DNA from: Aselliscus stoliczkanus
Lineage: Eukaryota > Chordata > Mammalia > Chiroptera > Hipposideridae
Direction: 5' to 3'
DNA length: 64,000 nt
NCBI GenBank assembly: GCA_033961575.1
Contig: CM066731.1
Coordinates: forward strand, 86,635,501 to 86,699,500
The position numbers and the translations under genes were made by a program. The notes beneath the pieces were generated by a model, which had not been told where the DNA came from, did not search any database, and was given only the letters and a program-made list of their open reading frames with translations. Below, piece by piece: positions 24,392-34,000 of the stretch (positions are counted from its first letter, which is position 1; every line of letters begins with the position of its first letter).

Positions 24392-24875
24392 GTGCATGAC
24401 ATCTTTACCCATTCATCTATCAATGGATACCTAGGTTCCTTCCCTATCCTAGCTACTGTAATTAATGCTGCAATGAACATAGAGGTGCATATATCTTTTT
24501 GAATTAGTATTTTTATTTTCTTCAGATAGATACCTACAAGTGGGATTGCTGGGTCATATGATTACCTTATTTTTAATTTTTTGAGGAATCTCCATACTGT
24601 TTTCCATAGTGGCTGTACCAATTTACAATCCTACCAACAGTGCACAGGCATTCCCTTTTCTCTACATACTCACCAAAACTTGTTATTTGTTGTCTTTTTG
24701 CTGATGGCCATCCTGACAGATGTGAGGTGGTATCTCATTGTGCTTTTAATTTGCATTTCTCTAATGATTAGTGATATTGAGCACCTTTTCATGTCTGTTG
24801 GCCATCTGTATGTTTTCTTCAGAGGAATATCTATTCATGTCCTCTGCCCATATTTTAATTGGATTGTTTGATTTT
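24392..24875 (-). mobile_element. Antisense L1 ORF2 3' end, part 2
   Basis: Reverse complement of the ORF2 C-terminal coding region: TACCCATTCATCTATCAATGG, AATGCTGCAATGAACATAGAGGTGC, GTGGGATTGCTGGGTCATATG, CCATACTGTTTTCCATAGTGGCTG and TCTCATTGTG...ATTTGCATTTCTC blocks. Continues part 1 after the MITE and microsatellites. The frame 24581-24871 (+) is antisense to ORF2. Confidence 0.9.
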
Positions 24876-26440
24876 TGATGTTGAGTTGTATGCTTCCTTA
24901 TACATTACTTCCAGTGACCCACTTAGGGAATTTGTGCTTCCTGTCCCCACAGATCTTCACTCCATAGTTTGAAAGAACCTAGATTGCAGATCACACAAGC
25001 TTCACTAATGTTTCAGCTCTAGCTGCTACCAAATCACTCTGGGCTTCCCATACTGATAAAATGGCAGATAAAGAAGGAAGTCATTATCCCAGGAAGGCAG
25101 TTTGCCTTGTTCATCAGGAGAATGTAAGGCTACTGTTACACAACTGGGCCTGGAAAGAACTGGTATGGCCCCCACATGAGTCATCAAACATCCCTTGATA
25201 ATCTCTAGTCAAATTTCTATGATAACTTAGATAAGCACAACAGGCAAAGCCTGAGAGCTTATAGTGAATAAACCCAGACCCCTCAGGTATGATGTTCTGC
25301 AACGCCTCCAGTCTGTAAGCTAGATTAGCAGAGACACTAACTAAAAGGGAGGGCAATTTAGAAATGATAATGGGGGAAGGAAACAATGAGTGCCATCTAT
25401 GACTTTGGACTAGCTGTTGTACATGGGCTGTAGATCATCTCATTTATCTTTTGCATGTTTCTCTAGGAATTCTGGAAGAACTGGTCCCGAAACTTAATGT
25501 GTGAAGCACACAGATCTGAGTAGTGCAGAAAGTGGCATGCAGGGGACGTTCTTGTGCATCATCATTTCTCCTGCAGGACAGAGCCTCCTACTCCCGCACC
25601 TTCTGGGAGTGTTTTTGGCTGACAGCTCTTAGCCAGGACCTTCCACTGAGAATTACCCTCAGCCAAGGAGAGCTGATTCAACCCTCGGTTATGCTGTCAT
25701 CCCTCATTCAGGGACCGACTGATGAAGAGGATAAATGTCTGTTCCTTCACAGTAAATTGGAATTGTTCTATATAAACATCCCAGCCCCAGAGGTCTTAGT
25801 GGGAAAGATCGATCTGCTAAGATCTTAATTGTCACTGCATTCTTCTGCCCAGTCCAGTTTCCTTCACTTCTCCATGGGTGTTAATTCCATGGATATTGCT
25901 CAGTGAACTTTCTACATACACATCTCTGTCCCCAAATCTAATTTCTAGGGAGCCCTACCTAAAACAATGGCTAAAAATGGTCTCTGTCCCAATCTAGTAT
26001 TTGAACTAAGACTTCTGTGACAGGAAGGATTCAGCCATAACAACCACCTAAAACAAACAAACCAACAACAACAATATACCATGTAGGAGGATAAACTTCA
26101 TTTTTTATCTACAATCATTCATCCACTTGGGGTGATCCAGTCATACCTCTAATTTCTATCCTCAGAAGGCAAATAAGGTTCCTACTGAGTTTTGGAAACT
26201 TGCTGTGCTTTAAAGATTATGTCCATATGAACTTTGAGAAAGATGTGGACTTCATTAATACCATACATCAATTGATTACAGGAAGAAAGGAAAATGATAC
26301 TTTTATCATTTAGAGATTTCAGGTCATATTTATTGAGGGATTAATGTATTAAATGTTCATGTTATAGTTTGTTAGCTAGCCAATAGGGGGTCATCAGCTA
26401 AAGAAATTCTTCATTGGTGAGATTTTGGTGACCTAAAAGT
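24876..26440. other. Non-genic DNA, possibly old ERV internal remnant
   Basis: Even-composition sequence. The text around 25090-25170 (CAGGAAGGCAGTTTGCCTTGTTCATCAGGAGAATG...GGCTACTG) has the look of decayed MaLR/ERVL internal sequence, and a short frame 25523-25828 (+) covers part of it. I cannot identify a protein domain. A (CAAA/CAACA) run lies at 26053-26075. Confidence 0.25.
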
Positions 26441-26540
26441 ACTTAAATGAGAATCAATATTTCTAATCTCTTTGAAAGCATTCTAATAAAAATCTTCACA
26501 TTAGAATTCAATAAAGATACAGGTTTGAAGTATCTATATT

Positions 26541-26544
<4 letters not shown>

Positions 26545-26582
<38 letters not shown>
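26545..26582. repeat. (TTTA)n microsatellite
   Basis: About ten TTTA units. It is the expanded A-rich tail of the adjacent minus-strand SINE. Confidence 0.95.
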
Positions 26583-26585
<3 letters not shown>

Positions 26586-27023
26586 AAAAAGACTTTATTG
26601 GGGAATTGGGGGAGGGGAACAGCGTTGGGGAATCCGGGAAGGGGAACAGACAAGTTGCTGTCCTTTTGTTCTTTCAGTCTGGTTGTGGAGAACATTGCTT
26701 CACTGGCCCATTTTGGTATTACCATTGCGCTCTTCCTGGGTGAGACAGATTGGTCGCCGACCTCTGGACAGTCGTTCACGGCAGCCCTTGGCAGCTCACA
26801 CAGGCTGTGGGCCACTCAGGCTGTCTACTGGCCACTCACTGTAGCTTATGGCAGCCCACTGCATCAGGGGCTGCAGCCTATATCATCACCGGCAACTCAT
26901 ACCAGCCCAGCTCCATCCTGGTCGAGCTGTTGTTCACCAATGTAGAATCCAAACCGAGGCCCTGCTGCTTAGAGCTGGCATCTCAAGCCAGCTCTTAACA
27001 AATGTGCCATTCGGCTGGGCCTG
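26583..27023 (-). mobile_element. Long T+ type tRNA SINE with TSD
   Basis: On the minus strand: GGCCCAGCCGAATGGCACATTTGTTAAGAGC head, a tRNA-like B box, the GCTGGTATGAGTTGCC and GTGAGTGGCC middle, GTTCCCCTTCCC/CCCAATTCCCC end, AATAAAGTCTTTTTT (polyadenylation signal plus Pol III terminator), then an A-rich tail. TSDs of ~15 bp with one mismatch at 26529-26543 and 27024-27038. The frame 26598-26945 (+) is spurious. Confidence 0.9.
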
Positions 27024-27038
27024 AGTATCCATATTTTA

Positions 27039-27648
27039 AAAATTTGATCCTTAACTAGGATCAGAGACACAACCTTTAACATAAAGTTTGGAGAAGAACA
27101 CTTATTAAGTGGAAAATATTTTTTGAGGGTCTCTGCTAGATAGATTGCAACAGCCTTATTACTATTATCACTTTTAATTTTATAAAGAAATTGCTACAAT
27201 ATCTTGGGTCTTGATAATGTGACCCATTGAATGTCAACCACAGTTACATAGCTGTCTCAGTTTAACCTCTGCCATACTGGCTATCTCCTTATATCAAAGT
27301 GGTTATTTTCACAAGAGTATAATGTCTAGATTAAGCAAAATTCAGCTTGAGCAAAACCTTTTATTATTATTTAAAAGACAGCACCAAGGGAATGAGCTAA
27401 AACTTGAGAAATAGGTTTAAAATGTGATTCATGGATTTATTTACCCTAAACACTTAGAAGTTTCAGAGTAATACAAACTAGATATCTATCATATCTGAAA
27501 TGAACTATTGCCACAAATGGAGAAGTAATTTGCTAGCAGTATTTCTTAGAGAAACTGACATTAATACATACATGTATACATGTGTATATTTATAAATATG
27601 ACATATATATACTGAACTTAAGCTGTTTACTCTGACTAGCAGTCTTCA
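27039..27648. other. AT-rich unannotated DNA
   Basis: No gene or recognisable repeat. TATA-rich run near 27565-27610. Confidence 0.45.
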
Positions 27649-27660
27649 TTCCTTTTGACT

Positions 27661-28127
27661 TTCTTTTTTTTAAAGATTTTATTGGGGAATCGGGAGAGGG
27701 GACCAGCCAAGTTATTGTTCTTTAGTCTTCTTTGTGGAGGGTGTCAGTCACCATCTGGCTTCCTGTCAGTAGCTCACAGACTCTAAGCTAAAGGTGCTGT
27801 GTTTAATCTTACTTGAGGGTGGGAGTCGAACCCAGCAGCCTTGTTCTTAAGAGCGCATGCCCTATCCACTGAGCAATCCAGGCAGCAGCTCAGCTCAAGG
27901 TGCTGAGTTCAATCTTTAGTTGCAGGTGGGCGTAGCTCACTATTGAACAGGCATACTTGTTACACCAGCTGAGACATCCTGCCACCTGTTGGCAGCTCAG
28001 CAACAGCTCAGGTAGGGTGCAGCGTTCACTGGCCCATGTGGGAATTGAATCAGTGGCCCTGTTGCTCAGAGCTCACGCTCTAAGCCAACTTTTAACCAAC
28101 TGAGCCACTTGGTGGGCCCTCCTTTTG
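27661..28127 (-). mobile_element. Dimeric tRNA SINE, T+ tail
   Basis: Minus strand unit 1: A box at 28092-28107 (TGGCTCAGTTGGTTAA), B box at 28041-28051 (GATTCAATTCC). Unit 2 is a much better tRNA match: A box at 27861-27876 (TTGCTCAGTGGATAGG) and B box at 27822-27832 (GGTTCGACTCC). The 3' end has CCCCAATAAAATCTTTAAAAAAAA, again AATAAA plus TCTTT. TSD-like TCCTTTTGAC flanks both sides (27649 and 28119 regions). More diverged than the 3738-type SINEs. Confidence 0.82.
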
Positions 28128-28302
28128 ACCTTTTGACCTAAGCTATGTTTAACATACCTACCTGTCTTCCTTCTGCCCATTCTCCAATTTTCATTCTATC
28201 TTTTTCAGTAATTATGAAACTCTTCATATTATATTTGTACATTTCTTGAAAGCATATAAACACACATACTCAATGTGTATATATAAATATATATGTATGT
28301 AA
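28128..28302. other. Unannotated DNA with AT microsatellite
   Basis: Includes ATATATAAATATATATGTATGTAA at about 28278-28302. No gene. Confidence 0.5.
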
Positions 28303-28490
28303 ACCAGAGCTCAGCAAACTACAACTTGTATGATGGCCACACAAAGCCATGCACATTTGTTTACATATTATCTGTGGCTGCCTTTATCCCACAACAGCAA
28401 AGTTGAATAGTTGTGGAGAAACTGTATGACCCACAAGCCTAAAATATTACTATCTGTCTAAGAAAATGTTTGCTGACCTCTGCTCTATAC
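28303..28490 (-). mobile_element. Non-autonomous hAT-type element
   Basis: GAGCTCAGCAAACTACAACTTGTATGATGGCC at one end and AAATGTTTGCTGACCTCTGCTC at the other, with interior GCCATGCACATTTGTTTACATATTATCTGTGGCTGC. This is the common mammalian 'GGTCGGCAAACT' MER element; further copies are at 32965/33802 and 49602. Confidence 0.82.
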
Positions 28491-28493
28491 ACA

Positions 28494-28720
28494 TTGTATT
28501 TGTTACCTTTTGCTTTGTAACTGACCATCCTGAAACTTCCTGGATTAAAACGGTAGTTATTGAGTAGCTCCAAATCCTGACTTGGGCAATTTCAGCTGAG
28601 TCTATTTGGATAGCTCTTCTGCAGATCTCCCCTGGGCTCACTCACATGGTGGCAGTCAGTTGCTCAGTAAGGGGTTGCTAGTCCAAGAGAGGCTCACTCC
28701 TGAGTCTAGTAGTTGATCCT
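28494..28720 (+). mobile_element. Old repeat fragment, family unresolved
   Basis: TTTTGCTTTGTAACTGACCATCCTGAAAC...GGATTAAAACGGTAGTTATT followed by TTCAGCTGAGTC and GGGCTCACTCACATGG correspond to a widespread ancient mammalian repeat with a 'GGCTTAAAACAAC' signature. A related fragment lies at 45735-46210. I am sure of the repeat character but not of its class. Confidence 0.5.
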
Positions 28721-29592
28721 ATTAGCTGGGTCCTCTGCCACTTCATCTCTTATCCGTAAGCAGGCTAATGTTATTTTAAAAAATTCTTACAGTACAATTA
28801 GGACAGAGTTCCACGAAAATGAGAACAAATGGGGAAGGCAGTTTAAAGCGCTAAATTTGAAGTACCACAACTATCAAATTCTAATGGTCAAATTAAGTCA
28901 CAAGACCAACCAAATTTTAAGGGGTTGTAGAAATTGACTCTACTTCTTTATGGGAGGATTAACAAAATCACAATTTAAAAGTGTATTATATAGAAATTGG
29001 AGGAATTTATGGTCATTTTTTCCCCACTCTCATAGATACCTTAGGTTATATTACATTGATACCATATCATCTGGCAATTGTAGGAAATGAACTGTTCCAT
29101 CTAAAAATAATTTCCAGGATTTTAAATGTAAATCTATGTCAACTTGTAGGTATTCATGGTAGAAAAATTTTACTACTATCTGGCATTTTACCTTGTCTTC
29201 CTGTATAGAATATAATGATTATAACTTAACTTATAATGCAGCAGTGCCCTCAGTGTAGTTACATGGAACAGTTGCTCCTAAACCAAGTGATCAAATAGAT
29301 CTTTTAGTGTATAGTTGTTTAACAATATCCTCAGATTTCATTTCCCTTTTCTAATTTTCTGCTTCGAGGTAATGGCTAGATATTTACTTTTAAAATAATG
29401 TTAGGATTATGTCTAACAAAAAAATATATAGTTTCTTTATGAAAGCCTTCCCAAGTCTTCAGTTTTAATTTATTTTAAGTTACCAAGAATTCTCAGGTCA
29501 GAGTTGGTCCAGATTCAGTGGTCAGTTTTGAAACTGCTATCTCTGTAACAGCTTGAAAAACATTTGGAAAACCTCCAAAACTTCACAAGTGC
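28721..29592. other. AT-rich unannotated DNA
   Basis: Frames 28713-28937 and 28981-29208 (+) are open but AT-driven, without recognisable domains. The 28981-29208 sequence has a reading resembling old retroviral or LINE text in composition only; no call is made. Confidence 0.4.
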
Positions 29593-29956
29593 TATAGTCT
29601 GAATGTTTGTGTCCCCCCAAAATTTGCATGTTGAAATCCTAATGCCCAATGTGATTGCATTAGGAGCTGTGACCACTGGGAGATGATTAGGTTGTTGGGC
29701 TGGATCCCCTTATGAATGGAATTAATGCTCTTATAAAAGAGACCCCATAGAGATTCCTAGTTTCTTTCCACTGTGTGAGGATGCAGAAAGAAGTTGGCAG
29801 TCGGCAAGCCAGAAGGGGGCCTTCACCTGAACCTGACCATGCTGGCACACTGATTTTGGGCTTCCAACCTTCAGAACTGTGAGAAATAAATCTCTGTTGT
29901 CTATAAACTACCCAGTCTGTTGTTATCTTGTTATAGTAGCTCAAACAGGCAATGAT
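29593..29956 (+). mobile_element. MLT1A-like solo LTR (ERVL-MaLR)
   Basis: Starts TGCTATAGTCTGAATGTTTGTGTCCCCCC, then AAATTTGCATGTTGAAATCCTAA, TTATAAAAGAGACCCC (TATA-like), CACTGTGTGAGGATGCAG, CCATGCTGGCACACTGAT, CAGAACTGTGAGAAATAAATC and an AACAGG end. It is more complete than the copy at 21531. Confidence 0.92.
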
Positions 29957-30937
29957 AATAAGTTTTAGTAATGAATTGGTAATTGTTCTCTTTCTCTCTC
30001 TCACGCACACACACAGTTATACTTTATATAATAAACCAAACCCGTTTATCAAATAATCACTAATCTTTGCTTACTTGTATTGGTGAAGTCTTTTATTAAA
30101 AGATATGCAAGACCAAAATGTCACTTTGATTTTCACAAGTTTGTTTGATCTGTATGGAATTCAAAATTTTAGTTTTAATTAGTTGTCAATATATTATTCA
30201 GGTTAGTAGGTTTCACATAAAATTCTAGGGATCTGGCTATCAAAAGTTAGAAGATCTGACAATAATGGTACCCCTTTCCCACCTAACAGTCATCCTACAA
30301 AGCTGGAAAGTTGCTGACACATTTTGACCAAGCAACATTCTCTAGTTCACTGCCCTGTCATACAACCCACATTTTCTCATGCCTGTTGTTCATCCTGTCC
30401 ATTTGGCATTTGAATTTGGAGCTCGGTTTTATATTAACCTTTCCTTATATCTGCATTTGTCCTCACTGGACTCGGTAAATTTACTCATATTAATGCCCTA
30501 AAATTTACCTCCTGCGGGAGCTCCTCTGACTTTCTGCACACAGTTAAGATCAATTCTTAAAACACCGGCCTTTCTGCTGGTGTTGATTTTCTGTTTCTTT
30601 GGCTTATTATGGACTAACATCTGTTCCTTTGCATCTGTACATCACAGACATTGCATCATGCTGCTGAAAAAAAAGATATTTTTCTCTGTCTATTTAGAAA
30701 AGGAATGACATTTATTTATTTATTTTGTATTTTTTTGTATTTGTTACTTTGGTCCACATTTTGTGCTGAGTTCAGTTTCCCATGTATACTAGATACAATT
30801 ACTTATGATGTTAGATTTTTCTCAGCAGGAATCTCAGCCTTGTCTTTGACAACTGGTACATGAAGATAAGTCTGAAGTTTTCTTGTCCTTTAAAGGATGG
30901 CCTATACCTTCATGGAAAGGACAATTTGCCCCCGATC
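29957..30937. other. Unannotated DNA
   Basis: A short (TC)n(CA)n run at 29990-30015. 30240-30600 has moderately pyrimidine-rich, even-composition sequence that may include old L2. No gene recognised. Confidence 0.4.
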
Positions 30938-30951
30938 GCATCTGTTTTCTT

Positions 30952-31061
30952 TCTTTTTTTTTTTTTTTTTGAGGGCAGTGTCACTGGCCCTCACATGGGG
31001 GACGGAACCAGGGCCGCTGGCTTCCCAAGCCAGCACTTAACCACAGCACCACTCCGGCCCC
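30952..31061 (-). mobile_element. Short tRNA-derived SINE with TSD
   Basis: Poly(T), GAGGGCAGTGTCACTGGCCCTC and the tRNA-like head, lacking a few bases near its 5' end. Flanked by a perfect 14-bp TSD (GCATCTGTTTTCTT) at 30938-30951 and 31062-31075. Confidence 0.95.
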
Positions 31062-31075
31062 GCATCTGTTTTCTT

Positions 31076-31568
31076 ATCATAATGATCATCTGACCAAGAA
31101 TCATATTCACTAACATGACCTCTTTCTCACAATTTCATGTAGATGGCCTATTCAGATGTTTACTCCCCCATGATTCTCCTCTGCTTACTTTCTCCATTTC
31201 ACCACTCATTCCCATGCTTTGAAATTCTTGTTGTATACACAGAAATACATGGAAATATAATACAGCATTAAAAAGATGATCATGAATGTAATGTCTTCCC
31301 TCTCTTCCCATCCAACTCTTACAGTATTATTACAGGAAAATTGTGGTTAAGGGTTGCACATGATCCTTTAAGAACCTGGACTTCTCCTGGATCAGAAGTT
31401 GCTTTGTCAGTCTTGGTGGGTTTGTGGTTAGAACATAAGATTAAAAGCAAATGTGATTGAGTTTTTGAATCACGATTACTATCACAGATATACTTAAATT
31501 TGGGTTAATGAGCTTTACAGAAACCAAATGTACTATAAAAATATGACCCAGAAATTATTTATAGATAA
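31076..31568. other. Unannotated DNA
   Basis: No gene or repeat recognised. Confidence 0.4.
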
Positions 31569-31990
31569 TCTCAGAGGGTCCCAAACTTTCTCGGTTCACA
31601 GTATGCCTAGTGTCTTAGTAATATTTTCACAATGCCACTGGGAAAAAGGAAATATCTCATATCCCTTTATTAAGTAGTTAAGTTTAAAATAATCATAATT
31701 ATTGCTTATGTCCTAACAAACTGTTGGTTATTTTGCAGCTTCTCATACCTTGAAATCAGATTGTATACTATTGCTCTCATTTCCTGTTCCACACTGATTT
31801 CTATGCGGTACCTGCTATGTGTTACAGCAACTGCCAGAAACCTAGTTTCTAAACAATATACTTAAAAGCAACAAGTTGAAGCTGAACTACCTCTATGTAA
31901 TAGTTTGTACAGTATCTTAAAGATGGCATGTGAGTTCACCGTGGCACTGCAGGGCACTTCGACACAGTTTGGGAACCATAGTTCTAAGCA
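31569..31990. mobile_element. hAT-Charlie-type element
   Basis: The left end CAGAGGGTCCCAAACTTTCTCGG and the right end CAGTTTGGGAACCATAG are inverted repeats of the GGTTCCCAAACT type. Next to the ends are GTGTCTTAGTAATATTTTCAC and, near the right, GTGGCACTGCAGGGCACTTCG, typical of a ~400-bp Charlie derivative. No transposase frame. Confidence 0.75.
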
Positions 31991-32964
31991 TTGAATAAGT
32001 ACATAGATGGATATCTGTGTGCCTTGGATGGTTTGGTGAGTAATCCTGCACTTTATATATCTAATTCAGAGAAAGTTCATGGCTTCCTGGCATTTTGAAG
32101 ATAGATAGGTCTTTAACAATCATTTGGTAAAATCTCTTCATCTGACCCATGAGGAAGCTAATCCTCGCTCAGAAAGGTTAGGGGCCTTGTCTATCTTCAT
32201 AATTTTTCAGTATTTCTTTTAAAATTCTACTGTTATATCACTCAGAGGTTCTATATGGAAGCTATTTCAAAGTTTGGAAAAGGGCATGTGGCTCCTTTTA
32301 TAATGCAATACTAGTGGACCACAGTCTAATCTCATGTAAAACAGAAATGAATTGATTAAGATTACTTTTCATTGTTCATGTGTGTTTTATTACATATTTT
32401 TGTTCTGTTAGAAGTGCAGAATTCCTTTGGCAAAGGGAAGGACAGTTTCCTGAAAAGATCTCACTTGTGTCTAACATTTCCCACTGCTAGATGTTCTTAT
32501 GACAAAAGTCAGGCGTCTAGGACAATGGCCTCACGTGTCAGTAGAGGGAGCAGCTACTCCTGCTCCATCTAACACCCTCACATTGTTCCCAGAAAAGCCT
32601 CCTTATGAACTGCCTGCTATAGCCAGGAAAAATACTTTCCCCTAATCTAAACTCATTCTTTTTCTATGGTGCACTTTAAATGCCATTGATTTTTTTCCCC
32701 CCTCATAATGTCTTCACACTTATTTAAGCCCTATTATCCACATCACCCACTTGGCTCCCAGAATTTGCTAACTTATATGGTGAAATAAAGGCATAATTAA
32801 ACAATTCATTTCAATTGTTTACTCTAAATTCACAAGAAATTGATTTCAGTCTATCACGGGACTACCTCATTGTCTATAAATCTGCATCATGAAGGACCCA
32901 ATCTATAGAAATGTTTAGGTCAACTATGTGAACAAAATCTTCAAATTTATTGCACAAGGGTCTA
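31991..32964. other. Unannotated DNA with a MIR-like fragment
   Basis: 32110-32190 (TCTCTTCATCTGACCCATGAGGAAGCTAATC...CAGAAAGGTTAGGGGCCTTG) matches the MIR 3' core. 32420-32600 is less AT-rich. The frame 32372-32572 (+) has no recognisable domain. Confidence 0.45.
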
Positions 32965-33005
32965 CTTCAGGGGTTGGCAAACTACAGCTCATGGACCAAA
33001 TGTGC
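32965..33005. mobile_element. hAT-type element, left part
   Basis: TTCAGGGGTTGGCAAACTACAGCTCATGG is the terminal sequence of the 'GGTCGGCAAACT' MER element. It is interrupted at 33006 by an L1 insertion and resumes at 33802. Confidence 0.8.
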
Positions 33006-33014
33006 CTGCTTCCT

Positions 33015-33792
33015 TTTTTTTTTCAGGAAAAATTGTTACTGATTTCTTTTTCTTTCTTTCTTTCTTTTTTATTGCCCTTCACCTTTCCCCCTTTTAAAAA
33101 ATTTCCAATTACAGTTGACATTCGATATTATTTTATATTAACTTCAGGTGTACAGCATAGTAGTCAGACATTTATATAATTTAAGAAATGATTCCCTGAC
33201 CACCTGACACTATACATAGTTATTACCATATTATCAACAATGTTCCCTAAGCTTTACTTTGTATCCCTGTGACTATTTTGTAACTACTAATTTGTGCTTC
33301 TTAACCCTTTTACCTTTTTCACCCTGTCTCCCATCTATCATTGCAATAACTCTAGTACCCATCTGACACCACACGTAGTTATTACATTACTGATTACATT
33401 CCTTATACTACACCCTATCTCCCCATGACTTATTTGTTTTATACCTGGAAATTTGAACCTCTTATTCCACTTTACCTTTTCCCCCACTTTTTCAATTTTT
33501 CAATTACAGTTGACATTCAATATTATTTTATATTAATTTCACATGTACAGCATAGTGAGTAAACATTTATATAATTTAAGAAGTGATCCCCTGACTAGTC
33601 TAGTACCTACCTGGCACTATGCATAGTTATTACCATATTATTGGCTATATCTCTTATGCTTTGCTTTACATCCCTGTGGCAATTTTGTAACTACTAATTT
33701 GTACTTCTTAATGCTTTCACCTTTTTTACCCTGTCCCCAAACTCCCTACCATCTATCACGCCCAACAAATCTAGTACCCACCTGACACCAAT
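33015..33792 (-). mobile_element. Antisense L1 3' UTR, tandemly duplicated
   Basis: Begins with poly(T) and contains CAATTACAGTTGACATTC, then a TATTATTTTATATTAA block, twice: at 33105 and 33501 (period ~396 bp). Each unit continues through TATAGTTATTACCATATTAT and TTTGTAACTACTAATTTGTCTTCTTAA-type sequence matching the reverse complement of 12080-12310. Target-site duplication CTGCTTCCT at 33006-33014 and 33793-33801. Contains a (TTTC)n run at 33047-33066. Confidence 0.88.
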
Positions 33793-33801
33793 CTGCTTCC
33801 T

Positions 33802-34000
33802 GTTATTACATGGCCTGTGAGCTAAGAAAAATTTGTATATTTTTAAATGATTACATTTTTATATCTTTTTTTATTTAAATGACTACATTTTAAATAGGTA
33901 TATAAGTACTACATAATAACCTTGATTTTGCTTTTTGATACTCTAAGCTTAAAATATTTACTATCTGGCCTTTTAGAGAAAATGCTTGCATTACTCTGGT
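33802..34000. mobile_element. hAT-type element, right part
   Basis: Continues the element at 32965: GTTATTACATGGCCTGTGAGCTAAG near the left and AAAATATTTACTATCTGGCCTTTTAGAGAAAATG at the right, matching the known end of this MER family. About 70 bp of AT-rich sequence in the middle is rearranged or decayed. Confidence 0.75.

Noticed and set aside
25523..25828. 101-residue plus-strand frame
   Set aside because: No recognisable motif, no splice or promoter context; may be a decayed repeat. Not strong enough for a gene call.
27822..27876. Possible genuine tRNA gene (good A and B boxes on the minus strand)
   Set aside because: The acceptor stem cannot be paired and the unit sits inside a SINE with a T+ tail; it is a SINE promoter, not a tRNA gene.
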